From Paracoccaceae bacterium (GTDB lineage Bacteria > Pseudomonadota > Alphaproteobacteria > Rhodobacterales > Rhodobacteraceae): DNA of 64,000 bases. Below the pieces are notes generated by a model that worked only from the letters and a program-made list of their open reading frames with translations, did not search any database and was not told where the DNA came from. Position 1 is the first letter of the stretch; every line of letters begins with the position of its first letter. Position numbers and translations under genes: made by a program. The DNA lies in contig JANSXY010000007.1 of assembly GCA_024742695.1 (NCBI GenBank), forward strand, positions 103,372 to 167,371. Direction: 5' to 3'. Shown in pieces: positions 1-11,992 of the stretch.

Positions 1-191
1 GTCGGGTTGCCCTCGGCATCCACCGCGATGACGGTGACGCCGAGGCCGGTGCAGATCACGATCTCGCCGGCCACCCGCGCCTGGCCGCGCGCCACCGCCA
101 TCGTCAGGCTGGTGGCCGCGACGATCAGGGCCAGCGACAGGGCCAGAAGGCTGCGGGCGGGGCGGCGTGTCATCACGCGCGATATAGCCAT
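1..191 (-). CDS. Partial exported or membrane-anchored hypothetical protein (5' part only)
   Basis: Reading leftwards from an ATG at 191 gives about 63 residues before the window edge cuts the gene. The product begins with a basic stretch containing MTRRPARS, then a hydrophobic segment (about residues 14-35, Leu/Ala/Val rich), then a short region with VAGEIVICTGLGV and AVDAEGNP. This looks like an N-terminal signal anchor followed by a small extracytoplasmic domain with at least one Cys. I recognise the general look of a small Rhodobacteraceae conserved hypothetical but cannot name it. The second in-frame ATG seven codons in is an equally possible start. Confidence 0.6.
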   Translation of the reverse strand, partial: MAISRVMTRRPARSLLALSLALIVAATSLTMAVARGQARVAGEIVICTGLGVTVIAVDAEGNP

Positions 192-235
192 GGCCGGGGG
201 CGGCTGAAAAGCGGCAGTTCAGCGCAGGCCCGAAC

Positions 236-262
236 GAAAACGGCCCCGCGGGGGCGGGGCCG
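236..262 (-). terminator. Rho-independent terminator after rpmB
   Basis: A perfect 9-bp stem (241-249 pairing with 254-262, loop GGGG) lies 23 bases beyond the rpmB stop. On the minus strand it is followed by TTTTCG, so it has the classical shape of an intrinsic terminator for rpmB. It may also act on the divergent side, because the 1-191 gene starts 45 bases beyond it. Confidence 0.8.
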
Positions 263-284
263 TCGCATCGCGGTGCGGTCTGGC

Positions 285-572
285 TCAGGCGGCCGACTGC
301 GCCTTCTGGATGTCTTTCTTGAGCTTCAGCGCGCGGGGGCTGAGCTCATCGTCCTTGGCCTTCATCAGGAACGCGTCCAGCCCGCCCCGGTGATCGACCG
401 AGCGCAGCGCGGCGGCCGAGATGCGCAGCTTGACCGGCTGGCCCAGCACGTCCGACAGCAGCGTCACGTCGGTCAGGTTCGGCAGGAACCGCCGGCGGGT
501 CTTGTTGTTGGCATGGCTCACGTTGTTGCCCGTCATCGGGCCCTTGCCGGTCAGTTCGCAGACGCGCGACAT
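285..572 (-). CDS. rpmB: 50S ribosomal protein L28
   Basis: This 95-residue basic protein is ribosomal protein L28 (bL28), a component of the large ribosomal subunit. The N-terminus [20 protein letters not shown] and the following [12 protein letters not shown] are the family signature. It is longer than the roughly 78-residue enterobacterial form because of a C-terminal helical extension rich in Lys, as is usual in alphaproteobacteria. It stands alone with a promoter (665-693) and a strong terminator (236-262), so it is probably monocistronic. Confidence 0.97.
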   Translation of the reverse strand: MSRVCELTGKGPMTGNNVSHANNKTRRRFLPNLTDVTLLSDVLGQPVKLRISAAALRSVDHRGGLDAFLMKAKDDELSPRALKLKKDIQKAQSAA

Positions 573-664
573 GGGTGTCTTCCTCTATCCGCTAGGCGGG
601 CTTGCGCGCCGCCTGGCCCAAACATGCGGGGCGCCCCGTGGACGCCCCCGAATTCCGTCGGCGC

Positions 665-693
665 GAATTAGCCGCTCTGCCCGGCCCCGTCAA
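665..693 (-). promoter_or_regulatory. Predicted sigma-70 promoter of rpmB
   Basis: On the minus strand TTGACG (693-688) is separated by exactly 17 bases from TAATTC (670-665). This matches the housekeeping sigma-70 consensus well for a GC-rich genome. It would start transcription near 658, leaving an untranslated leader of about 85 bases before the rpmB ATG at 572. Confidence 0.6.
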
Positions 694-739
694 GCGATTC
701 ATCCCCGGCCGCTGCCGGCGGCGCCGGCACCGAACGGAT

Positions 740-767
740 GGACCCGCCCGGCGCACCGGGCGGGTCC
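740..767 (-). terminator. Strong hairpin downstream of the VPLPA-CTERM gene
   Basis: A perfect 12-bp GC-rich stem (740-751 with 756-767, loop CGCA) starts 23 bases after the stop of the gene ending at 790. On the minus strand it is not followed by a T run, whereas on the plus strand GTGTTT follows. It probably ends or stabilises the upstream transcript, but the orientation of termination is uncertain. Confidence 0.5.
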
Positions 768-789
768 GTGTTTCGCGGTGATCCGCCGG

Positions 790-1173
790 TCAGGCGCGGG
801 CGCGACGCTTGTAGCGGCGCAGCGCGGCGAGGCCGCCGAACGCGGTGAGCAGCAGCACGCCGCCCGCTGGCAGCGGCACGGCCGATGGCGTCACCTCGGT
901 CACGGACTTGCCGCCGCCGGTTCCGTGTTCCTTCAGAACCTGGCCGACGAAGCTGTGCAGGCTGGCCTTGCAGCCCGCCTTGCCCTTGCCGTCGCAGAAC
1001 CGCTTGACCTGCCACTGCCACTGCATCCCGTGCTTGGACACGAGCTGGTCGAAAACGGGCTGCGACATCGTCCGCAGCTTTTCACCCTTGAAGTCGAAGT
1101 CATGATACGTGGCGGCCGAGGCCGCCGTGCCCATGAAGGTCGCCACGATGGCGACGGACAGAAACCTGATCAT
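790..1173 (-). CDS. Exported protein with VPLPA-CTERM sorting signal
   Basis: A 127-residue protein with a signal peptide (residues 1-20, ending GTAASA) and a C-terminal tripartite sorting signal: VPLPAGG at about 99-105, a hydrophobic helix, and the basic tail RRYKRRARA. This is the VPLPA-CTERM class, thought to be processed by an exosortase and delivered to the outer surface. The mature part is short, with two Cys (FCDGKGKAGC) and an HGMQWQWQVKRF segment but no recognised domain. I chose the ATG at 1173 because it opens directly on the signal peptide; an ATG four codons upstream (1185) is possible. No exosortase gene is visible nearby. Confidence 0.75.
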   Translation of the reverse strand: MIRFLSVAIVATFMGTAASAATYHDFDFKGEKLRTMSQPVFDQLVSKHGMQWQWQVKRFCDGKGKAGCKASLHSFVGQVLKEHGTGGGKSVTEVTPSAVPLPAGGVLLLTAFGGLAALRRYKRRARA

Positions 1174-1459
1174 CCAAATACCCATCTCAAAAAACAACAA
1201 ATGCGGATTCGCGGCAAAGCCGACAAAGCCCCATCGAAATGATGCCAGAGGACCGCCGCGCGTCATCGTAAACACTTCGTGAACGGGCGCGGGCGACCGG
1301 GCCGCCCGCGGCGCGCTTTGCGCGGCGTGGTGAAGTCTGCTACCCCTTCCTGCAGTGCCAATGCGCCGGCCGGCCAAGGTCGCCCGCATCCCGCCCGCAC
1401 CCGCAAGAACCCGCGACGAAGCGGCCTTGCCGAACCCATCGACATCACAGGATCCAACC

Positions 1460-1891
1460 ATGACCCATGCCGCCAAGGCCGGAGACACGCTGCGCATTCA
1501 CTACACGGGCCGCCTTGAGGACGGCACGGTGTTCGACAGTTCCGAGGGCCGCGACCCGCTGGAATACACCGCCGGCAGCGGCGAGATCATTCCCGGCCTC
1601 GACCGGGGCGTGATCGGCATGGCGGTGGGCGATACCCGGCAGGTCACGGTGGCCCCCGAAGACGCCTACGGCCCGCGCGACGAGGCGCGCGTCCAGACCG
1701 TCCCGCGCGAGGCGATCCCCGATCACATTCCCACCGATCCGGGAACCCAGCTGTCGGCGCAGATGCAGGACGGCCAGACCGTGCAACTGGTGGTGACGAA
1801 CCGCACCGACAGCCATGTCGAGCTGGACGCCAACCACCCGCTGGCCGGTAGGGTGCTGACCTTCGACGTGGAACTGGTGGAGATCGGCTGA
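1460..1891 (+). CDS. FKBP-type peptidyl-prolyl isomerase, SlyD-like
   Basis: This 143-residue protein catalyses cis-trans isomerisation of prolyl bonds and acts as a cytoplasmic folding helper. The FKBP core is seen in HYTGRLEDGTVFDSS, EYTAGSGEIIPGLDRGVIGM and VAPEDAYG (first 75 residues), resuming in the last 25. The segment between (about 70-120) matches the insert-in-flap chaperone domain of SlyD-like proteins. It lacks the His/Cys-rich metal-binding tail of enterobacterial SlyD, ending at VELVEIG. AGGA lies about eight bases before the ATG. A longer reading frame upstream is rejected because it has no ribosome binding site and adds unrelated residues. Confidence 0.9.
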   Translation: MTHAAKAGDTLRIHYTGRLEDGTVFDSSEGRDPLEYTAGSGEIIPGLDRGVIGMAVGDTRQVTVAPEDAYGPRDEARVQTVPREAIPDHIPTDPGTQLSAQMQDGQTVQLVVTNRTDSHVELDANHPLAGRVLTFDVELVEIG

Positions 1892-1952
1892 ACGAAGGCC
1901 GCGCTGCGCGGCATCCGCCGCGCGGCCAGCCGCCGCGGCTCAGTCCCGCAGC

Positions 1953-3728
1953 TCAGTCCCGCGGCACGATTCTCAGGCCCAGTTCGCGCAACTGTTCGTT
2001 CGTGGCCTCGGTCGGCGCGCCCATCATCAGGTCTTCGGCGCGCTGGTTCATCGGGAACATGATGACCTCGCGGATATTGGTCTCGTCGGCGAGCAGCATC
2101 ACCATCCGGTCGATGCCCGCCGCGCAGCCGCCGTGCGGCGGGGCGCCGTAGCGGAACGCTTTGACCATCCCGCCGAAGCGGCGTTCGACCTCGTCGCGCC
2201 CGTAGCCCGCGATCTCGAAGGCCCGGAACATGATCTCGGGCTTGTGGTTGCGGATGCCGCCCGAGACCAGTTCGTATCCGTTGCAGGCCAGGTCGTATTG
2301 CCAGGCCAGCACCTTCAGCGGATCGCCCTGAAGCGCCTCAAGGCCGCCCTGCGGCATCGAGAACGGGTTGTGGCTGAACTCGATCTTCCCGGTTTCCGCG
2401 TCCTTCTCGTACATCGGGAAATCGACGATCCAGGCGAAGCGGAACACGCCGTCTTCGGTCAGCCCAAGCTCGTTGCCGATCTCCACCCGCGCCTTGGCGG
2501 CGACGGCCTCGAACGTCTCTGGCCGGCCACCGAGGAAGAAGGCCGCGTCGCCGGCCTTCAGGCCAAGCGCCTGGCGGATCGCCTCGGTCCGCTCCGGGCC
2601 GATGTTCTTGGCGACCGGGCCCGCACCTTCCAGCGCGCCGCCATCCTCGCGCCAGAAGATGTAGCCCATGCCCGGCAGGCCCTGCGCCTGCGCGAAGGCG
2701 TTCATCCGGTCGCAGAACTTGCGGCTGCCGCCGCCCGGCGCCGGGATCGCGCGGATCTCGGTGCCCTCGTTCTCCAGCAGTTTCGCGAAGATCGCGAAGC
2801 CCGAGCCGCGGAAATGGTCGCTGACGATCTGCATCCGGATCGGGTTGCGCAGGTCGGGCTTGTCGGTGCCGTACCACAGCATCGCGTCGCGATAGGCGAT
2901 CCGCGGCCAGTCGGGATCGACCGTCCGGCCGCCGCCGAATTCCTCGAACACGCCCTGGATCACCGGCTGGACGGCGGCGAAGACGTCGTCCTGGGTGACG
3001 AAGCTCATTTCCACGTCGAGCTGGTAGAAATCGGTCGGGCTGCGGTCGGCCCGCGGGTCTTCGTCGCGGAAGCACGGCGCGATCTGGAAGTAGCGGTCGA
3101 ACCCCGCGACCATGATCAGCTGCTTGAACTGCTGCGGCGCCTGCGGCAGCGCGTAGAACCTGCCCGGATGCAGCCGCGACGGCACCAGGAAGTCGCGCGC
3201 GCCCTCGGGCGACGAGGCCGTGATGATCGGGGTCTGGAATTCGGTGAAGCCGCTGTCCCACATCCGGTCGCGCAGGCTTTTCACCACCCGCGAGCGCAGC
3301 ATGATGTTGTCGTGCAGGCTTTCGCGGCGCAGATCGAGGAACCGGTAGGCCAGCCGCGTCTCCTCGGGATAGTCCAGATCGCCGAACACCGGCAGCGGCA
3401 GTTCCTCGGCCGGGCCCAGCACCTCGACGGCGCGGACATAGACCTCGATCTCGCCGGTCGGGATCTTGGGGTTGATCAGCGTGGCGTCGCGCAGCTTCAC
3501 CTCGCCGTCGATCCGGATCACCCATTCGGCGCGCACCGTCTCCAGCGTCGCGAAGGCGGCGCTGTCGCCGTCGCACAGCACCTGGGTGATGCCGTAGTGG
3601 TCGCGCAGGTCGATGAACAGCACCCCGCCGTGGTCGCGCACCCGGTGCACCCAGCCCGACAGGCGCGCCGTCTGACCGGCATGGGCGGCGTTGAGCTCGG
3701 CGCAGGTGTGGCTGCGGTAGGCGTGCAT
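1953..3728 (-). CDS. aspS: Aspartyl-tRNA synthetase
   Basis: A class II aminoacyl-tRNA synthetase of 591 residues that charges tRNA with aspartate. The N-terminal OB-fold anticodon-binding domain ([19 protein letters not shown], residues 25-43) is followed by the catalytic core with motif 2 [10 protein letters not shown] at 220-229, the bacterial GAD insertion domain in the middle, and motif 3 near the C-terminus ([19 protein letters not shown]). Length and layout are those of the bacterial-type enzyme. The start MHAYRSHTC was chosen because it matches family N-termini and lies about 38 bases after the predicted transcription start. It is divergent from carB. Confidence 0.97.
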   Translation of the reverse strand: MHAYRSHTCAELNAAHAGQTARLSGWVHRVRDHGGVLFIDLRDHYGITQVLCDGDSAAFATLETVRAEWVIRIDGEVKLRDATLINPKIPTGEIEVYVRAVEVLGPAEELPLPVFGDLDYPEETRLAYRFLDLRRESLHDNIMLRSRVVKSLRDRMWDSGFTEFQTPIITASSPEGARDFLVPSRLHPGRFYALPQAPQQFKQLIMVAGFDRYFQIAPCFRDEDPRADRSPTDFYQLDVEMSFVTQDDVFAAVQPVIQGVFEEFGGGRTVDPDWPRIAYRDAMLWYGTDKPDLRNPIRMQIVSDHFRGSGFAIFAKLLENEGTEIRAIPAPGGGSRKFCDRMNAFAQAQGLPGMGYIFWREDGGALEGAGPVAKNIGPERTEAIRQALGLKAGDAAFFLGGRPETFEAVAAKARVEIGNELGLTEDGVFRFAWIVDFPMYEKDAETGKIEFSHNPFSMPQGGLEALQGDPLKVLAWQYDLACNGYELVSGGIRNHKPEIMFRAFEIAGYGRDEVERRFGGMVKAFRYGAPPHGGCAAGIDRMVMLLADETNIREVIMFPMNQRAEDLMMGAPTEATNEQLRELGLRIVPRD

Positions 3729-3772
3729 GGGCGTGTCCTGGCGCTTGTGTGGGCGATGGGCGGGTCCGCGCC

Positions 3773-3801
3773 GATACACTCGACTGCCCGGCCAATGTCA
3801 A
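3773..3801 (-). promoter_or_regulatory. Predicted sigma-70 promoter of aspS
   Basis: A perfect -35 element TTGACA (minus strand, 3801-3796) is followed after 17 bases by TGTATC (3778-3773) as a weaker -10. The implied leader before the aspS ATG is short, about 38 bases. It is divergent from the carB promoter about 140 bases away. Confidence 0.6.
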
Positions 3802-3939
3802 CCCGACCGCGCCCGCGCCGGCCGGTCCGGCGCGGGCGGGGATGCCGGCGGCGGGGCCGGGCGCGGCCCGCCGCCCGATCGCCGGCCGGCGTCGCCGCCC
3901 CGCGTGCGGGGGGCTTCGCGGCAGCGTCCAATTTGCGCC

Positions 3940-3967
3940 TTGAACCGGCAAGCGAGCCGTCTATAAA
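3940..3967 (+). promoter_or_regulatory. Predicted sigma-70 promoter of carB
   Basis: TTGAAC (3940-3945), a 16-base spacer and TATAAA (3962-3967) make one of the best housekeeping promoter matches in the window. The carB ATG is at 3997, so the leader would be only about 20-25 bases and would contain little beyond the ribosome binding site AGCGGGGGG. This leaves no room for an attenuator. Confidence 0.65.
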
Positions 3968-3996
3968 CCGCGGGACTTTGAGCGGGGGGTACTGCC

Positions 3997-7329
<3,333 letters not shown>

Positions 7330-7387
7330 CCGCCCGCGCGGCCGGCGTCGCGGGGTCCGGTTCCGTCGGCGCCGCCGGCCGCCGTGG

Positions 7388-8074
7388 TCAGGCGACGCCG
7401 TCGGCCTGCGCATCCTCCGCGATCATGCAGGCCACCAGGATCCGCGCCATGTCGAGCGGCAGGACGGTGTAGCCGGAAGGCGTGCGCCCGGGCCGCGTGG
7501 CCGGTGCCGGTTCGGCGCCCGCGGCCTCCGGCGGCGGGCAATGGATCAGACCCACGCCGTTGGCATAGACGATCTCGTCGCCGGCGCAGTGCAGCGACAC
7601 CGTTTCCACCCGGCGGTGCGGCACGATCGTCGCGATCCCGCGCCAGCCGTCCAGCGCGGCCGCCGGGATCAGCACGTAGGGCGCGCCGTAGCTCGTTTCG
7701 GCCAGGTCGCTTTCGACCAGCACCAGTTGTTCGGGCAACAGCAAGAGCGCGGTGCGGTTGCCCAGCGCCGCCGGCGGAACGGCCAGCGGGCACAACGCGG
7801 CCGGGCAGGGCTCGGGCCCCGACCACAGCGCGCGCCGGCGCACGTCGAGAAGCTGCTGGGGGCCGTTGTCGACGGTCATCACCGGATCGCCGGGCATGAG
7901 ATCCTCGACGGTGCGCCAGCCGCCGACGGTCGCCACCCGCGTGCCGGCGACGATGCCGCGCGCCGGGCTGCCGCGCGCCGGTTCCGCGGCGGGGATCCAG
8001 CCCGCCTCGCCGGTGAAGATGTCCGCCCGCCGCGGGGTCAGACCCGCGCCCATGGTCTTGCCCTGAAGTTCCAT
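7388..8074 (-). CDS. Hint (Hedgehog/intein) domain protein
   Basis: A 228-residue protein whose central part (from about residue 40) carries a Hint_2-type fold signature: GIVAGTRVATVGGW, VEDLMPGDPVMTVDNGPQ and later CAGDEIVYANGVGLIHC. Classical Hint proteins start this domain with a catalytic Cys before xxPGT; here the aligned position is Gly, so self-splicing or self-cleavage is unlikely. The Hint domain makes up nearly the whole protein instead of being the tail of a large RTX protein. The start at 8074 is set by an excellent AGGAGG. It is convergent with carB and has its own promoter region (8075-8250). Function unknown. Confidence 0.75.
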   Translation of the reverse strand: MELQGKTMGAGLTPRRADIFTGEAGWIPAAEPARGSPARGIVAGTRVATVGGWRTVEDLMPGDPVMTVDNGPQQLLDVRRRALWSGPEPCPAALCPLAVPPAALGNRTALLLLPEQLVLVESDLAETSYGAPYVLIPAAALDGWRGIATIVPHRRVETVSLHCAGDEIVYANGVGLIHCPPPEAAGAEPAPATRPGRTPSGYTVLPLDMARILVACMIAEDAQADGVA

Positions 8075-8250
8075 CTCGCCCTCCTGACGTGTCCGGGCGC
8101 GCCGTGGCCGCCCTCCATCCAAGACCAATCGAGGGCGGCAGAGCGGCGCCATGATGCCCCGATTCCGGCATTTCCGCGGCACTGTCGCCGGCATGGCGAC
8201 AGCACCCGCGGCCGGCGGCGATTGTCGCCGGTTCCGTCAGGAAAGCGCGG

Positions 8251-9156
8251 CTAGCGGGCGCGCAGGACGATGGCGGCGCCCGCCGCGGCGATCAGCGCGA
8301 TTCCGGCGACGGCGGCAAGGCCCGGAACCTCGCCCCAGATGATCCACGACCAAAGCGCCGCCACCGGCAGCACGACGTATTCGAGGATCGCGACCCGGCT
8401 GGCGTCCGCCAGCTGGTAGGCCCTGACCATTGCGCCCACGGCGATGAGCGAGCCGGCCGCCTGCACCGCCGTCCACAGGATCAACTCGCCGCCCGGCCAC
8501 AGCGGGCCGCGCGTCAGGAACCCCCGCGGTCCCTCCGCCACCGGCAGCGGAACCACCGACAGAACCGCCATTCCGACGAGCCCGATCAGCCCGAGCGCAA
8601 GGAAGAAGCCGGCGGTCAGCGTCAGCGTCGACTCGCCCGCGCACCATCGCAGGGTGGCGATGTTGCCGAGGCCATAGAAGGCCCCCGCGACGACCGGCAG
8701 CACACTTGCCCAGCCAAGCCCCGTCGCCCCGGCCGGTCCGAGCAGCAACACGACCCCCGCGAAGCCGGCGGCGACCGCGACGATCCGCACCGGGCCCAGC
8801 GGCTGCCCGAAGAAGACGCGCGAGATCAGCAGAACGAAGATCGGCGCGGTGAACAGCCCCGCCGCCACCTGCGCAACCGGCAGAAAGCCGAGCCCGGCGA
8901 AGTAGATCAGGATCGCCGTGCCGTGCAGCGCGGACCGCAGGGCCACCGCGCCGGGCCGCAGCGGGCGCCAGCGCAGGCCGAAGGCCGCGGCGAGCAGCGC
9001 GATGGCCGCGAGGATCATCGCGGTGCGCATCGCGTGGAACTGCCACAGCCCGGACTGGGCCGCGATCACCCGGACGTAGTTGTCGACCAGCCCGATGACG
9101 ACGGCATAGACAAGGATCATCCCCGCCGCCGCCAGCGTCCGGTCGCCTTCACCCAT
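8251..9156 (-). CDS. DMT superfamily (EamA) transporter
   Basis: A 301-residue inner-membrane protein with about ten hydrophobic helices arranged as two EamA repeats, typical of the drug/metabolite transporter family that exports amino acids or other small metabolites. Gly/Ala-rich helices such as VRIVAVAAGFAGVVLLLGP and the closing AIVLRAR tail are typical. The substrate cannot be read from the sequence. The start at 9156 is moderately certain: AAGGAG lies 12 bases upstream, and a six-codon out-of-frame ATG lies between them. It is divergent from the acyl-CoA synthetase gene. Confidence 0.85.
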   Translation of the reverse strand: MGEGDRTLAAAGMILVYAVVIGLVDNYVRVIAAQSGLWQFHAMRTAMILAAIALLAAAFGLRWRPLRPGAVALRSALHGTAILIYFAGLGFLPVAQVAAGLFTAPIFVLLISRVFFGQPLGPVRIVAVAAGFAGVVLLLGPAGATGLGWASVLPVVAGAFYGLGNIATLRWCAGESTLTLTAGFFLALGLIGLVGMAVLSVVPLPVAEGPRGFLTRGPLWPGGELILWTAVQAAGSLIAVGAMVRAYQLADASRVAILEYVVLPVAALWSWIIWGEVPGLAAVAGIALIAAAGAAIVLRAR

Positions 9157-9253
9157 GACCGTGCATCTCTCCTTGCCCCTTTCCAACAAGCCCGTGCCGC
9201 GCCACACTGCGCGTCCGGAAACGACATCTGCCGACGCAAAGGGGAGGAACGGC

Positions 9254-10882
9254 ATGGGGTGGCTTGCTGACGAGACGGGGCTTGGCAAATCCGCGGCGAA
9301 TTTCGTGCCGCTGACGCCGTTGTCGCATCTGAATCGCGCGGCCGATGTCTTCTCCGACCGGGTGGCGGTGGTCTACGGCAGCCACCGCAAGACCTATGCC
9401 GAGTATCATGAGCGGGTGACGCGGCTGGCCTCGGCGCTGGCGGGGATGGGGGTGCGGCCCGGTGACGTGGTCGCCACGCTCTTGCCCAACGTGCCGGCGC
9501 AGGCCGAGGCGCATTTCGGCGTGCCCGCGGCGGGGGCGGTGCTGAACACGATCAACACCCGGCTCGATGTCGACACGGTGGCCTACATCTTCGGCCATGG
9601 CGGGGCCAAGGTGGTGCTGGTCGATACCGCGCTTTTGCCGCTGGCCGCCGCCGCCTCGGCGAGGATGACCGAAGGCACGCCGCCGATGATCGTCGAGGTG
9701 GCCGATCCGCAGGCCGGCCATCCGGCGACCGGCGACTACGCCGAGTACGAGGCGATGCTGGCCGCCGCCGATCCCGGCTTCGACTGGATCATGCCCGAGG
9801 ACGAATGGGAAAGCCTGGCGCTGAACTACACCTCCGGAACCACCGGGCGGCCGAAGGGCGTGGTCTATCACCATCGCGGCGCCTACCTGATGACGATGGG
9901 TACGGTCGTGGCCTGGAGGATGGTCTTGCATCCGGTCTTCCTGACGATCGTGCCGCTGTTTCACTGCAACGGCTGGTGCCACACCTGGATGATGCCGATG
10001 CTGGGCGGCCGGCTCGTCTGCTGCCGCGACATCACGGCGGCGAACATCTACGCCGCCATCGGCGACGAGGGCGTGACCCACATGGGCGGCGCGCCGATCG
10101 TTCTGAACGCGATCATCAACGCCAAGCCGGCGGAGCGCCGCGACTTTGCCCATGTCGTCGAGGTCTTCACCGCCGGCGCACCGCCACCGGCGGCGACGCT
10201 GGCCGCGATCGAACCGCTCGGGTTCAACGTGACCCAGGTCTACGGCCTGACGGAAACCTACGGCCATGTCACCGAATGCCTGTGGCGCGCGGAATGGGAC
10301 GACCTGGAACCCGAGGATCGCGCGGCGCACAAGGCCCGGACCGGGGTGCTGATGCCGATGATGGAACAGATCACGGTGGTCACCGACGCCGGCGAGGAGG
10401 TCGCGCGCGACGCCGCGCATCTTGGCGAGATCGTGATCCGCGGCAATTGCGTGATGAAGGGCTACTACCGCAACCCCGAGGCGACGGCCGAGGCCTTCGC
10501 CGGCGGCTGGTTCCGGTCCGGCGACATCGCCTTCCGGCACGAGGACGGCTACATCAAGATCACCGACCGGGCGAAGGACATCATCATCTCGGGCGGCGAG
10601 AATGTCAGTTCGGTCGAGGTCGAGGGGGTGCTGATGCATCACCCGGCGGTGTCGCTGTGCGCCGTGGTTGCGAAACCCGACGAGAAATGGGGCGAGGTGC
10701 CCTGTGCCTTCGTCGAGCTGCGCGACGGGGCGGAAGCGACGGAAGAAGACCTGATCGCCTTCGCACGCGCGCGGCTGGCCGGGTTCAAGACGCCCAAGAC
10801 CGTGGTGTTCTGCGAATTGCCCAAGACCTCGACGGGCAAGATCCAGAAGTTCGAACTCAGGGCGGTGGCGAAGATGGCCTGA
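9254..10882 (+). CDS. AMP-forming acyl-CoA synthetase
   Basis: A 542-residue member of the ANL superfamily that activates a carboxylic acid to its CoA thioester through an acyl-adenylate. The P-loop-like motif YTSGTTGRPKG is at 192-202, the adenine-binding YGLTETYG follows, and the C-terminal catalytic Lys lies in PKTSTGKIQK. The sequence resembles medium/long-chain FadD-type ligases of Rhodobacteraceae, not the acetyl- or propionyl-CoA synthetase seen at 20327. The start is chosen for GGGGAGGAAC just upstream of MGWLADETGLG. The exact acyl substrate is unknown. Confidence 0.92.
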   Translation: MGWLADETGLGKSAANFVPLTPLSHLNRAADVFSDRVAVVYGSHRKTYAEYHERVTRLASALAGMGVRPGDVVATLLPNVPAQAEAHFGVPAAGAVLNTINTRLDVDTVAYIFGHGGAKVVLVDTALLPLAAAASARMTEGTPPMIVEVADPQAGHPATGDYAEYEAMLAAADPGFDWIMPEDEWESLALNYTSGTTGRPKGVVYHHRGAYLMTMGTVVAWRMVLHPVFLTIVPLFHCNGWCHTWMMPMLGGRLVCCRDITAANIYAAIGDEGVTHMGGAPIVLNAIINAKPAERRDFAHVVEVFTAGAPPPAATLAAIEPLGFNVTQVYGLTETYGHVTECLWRAEWDDLEPEDRAAHKARTGVLMPMMEQITVVTDAGEEVARDAAHLGEIVIRGNCVMKGYYRNPEATAEAFAGGWFRSGDIAFRHEDGYIKITDRAKDIIISGGENVSSVEVEGVLMHHPAVSLCAVVAKPDEKWGEVPCAFVELRDGAEATEEDLIAFARARLAGFKTPKTVVFCELPKTSTGKIQKFELRAVAKMA

Positions 10883-10959
10883 ACCGGGCCGCGTTTACCT
10901 GCGCCCCGTTGCAGGCTAGGATCGGCCCGAGGCACGACACAGGCACGCCGCGGAACCCG

Positions 10960-11985
10960 ATGACGGCGCTACCCGAATACGAGCGGCTGGAGGCCACCGG
11001 TCTCTGGCGCCCCGACGCGACCGCGCAGCGGCGCGAGGTGATCGTCAGCTTCGGCGACGCCACGCTGGCGATTACCGAGGCGCAGGGGTTGCAGACCGTG
11101 GCGCATTGGTCGATCGCCGCGGCCGAGCGGCAGAACCCGGGCCGGATGCCGGCGCTGTACCGGCCCGGTCCGGATGCCATGGAACTGCTGGAACTCGACG
11201 ATCCGTCGCTGGTGGCCGCGATCGAGAAGGTTCACGCCGGGCTGAACGCGCGCCGGCCGCGCCCCGGCCGGCTGCGCGGCGCGCTGCTGGGCGGCGCGCT
11301 GGCGCTGGTTCTTGCGCTTGCCGTCTTCTGGCTGCCCGGTGAACTCAAGCGCCACACCGCCGCCGTGCTGCCGCCCTCGGCGCGGGCCGAGATCGGCGCG
11401 GCGGCGCTGGCCGATCTTGCGCGCCTGACCGGCCCGCCCTGCGGGGGCGAGGCCGAGGCGCGGGCGCTCGACGTTCTGTCGGCGCGGGTGTTTCCGGGCC
11501 AGCCGGTGCGGATCGTGGTGTTGCCGCAGGCATTGGCGGAGGCGCGGCAATTGCCGGGCCGGATCGTCGCCGTGGGGGCGCCGCTCCTGGAAGATCACGA
11601 AACCGCCGATGTCCTTGCCGGTTACCTTCTGGCCGAACGCCTGCGCGCGACGGCCGACGAACCGCTGGCACGGCTGCTGGACTGGGTGGGCCTGCGCGCC
11701 ACCTTCGGCCTGCTGACCGCCGGGCGGCTGCCGGACGGCGCGCTGGCGGGCTATGGCGAGACGCTGCTCGCCGCCGAACCCGCGCCGGTCGCGCCCGCGG
11801 CGCTGATCGCGGCCTTCGAGGCGGCGGGGCTGGCGGTGGCGCCCTATGCCGGGGCGCTGGCCGCGCTGGGCCGGCCGGAGGCGGCGGACCTGGCCGCGCG
11901 CGACCCGTTCCGCGAAGGCGTGCCGCCGGCGCCGGCGCTGCCGGATTCCGACTGGGTGCTGTTGCAGGACATCTGCGCGCGCTGA
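10960..11985 (+). CDS. Conserved membrane protein, possible degenerate M48-like peptidase
   Basis: A 341-residue protein with a soluble N-terminal part (containing EATGLWRP and REVIVSFGDATLAI), one strong membrane helix (about 105-125, GALLGGALALVLALAVFWL) and a C-terminal extracytoplasmic domain. That domain has GRIVAVGAPLLEDHETAD followed by VLAGYLLAERLR, which resembles the region around the HExxH helix of M48 peptidases but without the zinc-binding His and Glu. No catalytic residues remain, so any role would be non-enzymatic. It ends eight bases from the convergent upp gene. I recognise it only as a conserved Rhodobacteraceae hypothetical. Confidence 0.75.
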   Translation: MTALPEYERLEATGLWRPDATAQRREVIVSFGDATLAITEAQGLQTVAHWSIAAAERQNPGRMPALYRPGPDAMELLELDDPSLVAAIEKVHAGLNARRPRPGRLRGALLGGALALVLALAVFWLPGELKRHTAAVLPPSARAEIGAAALADLARLTGPPCGGEAEARALDVLSARVFPGQPVRIVVLPQALAEARQLPGRIVAVGAPLLEDHETADVLAGYLLAERLRATADEPLARLLDWVGLRATFGLLTAGRLPDGALAGYGETLLAAEPAPVAPAALIAAFEAAGLAVAPYAGALAALGRPEAADLAARDPFREGVPPAPALPDSDWVLLQDICAR

Positions 11986-11992
11986 GCGCCGC

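Noticed and set aside
7339..7381. A 9-bp inverted repeat between carB and the Hint gene as a terminator
   Set aside because: The loop is 25 bases and no T run follows on either strand; such short GC palindromes are common by chance here.
9254..10882. The acyl-CoA synthetase considered as DmdB (methylmercaptopropionate-CoA ligase)
   Set aside because: The N-terminal region does not match what I recall of DmdB, and no other dmd genes are nearby, so no symbol was given.
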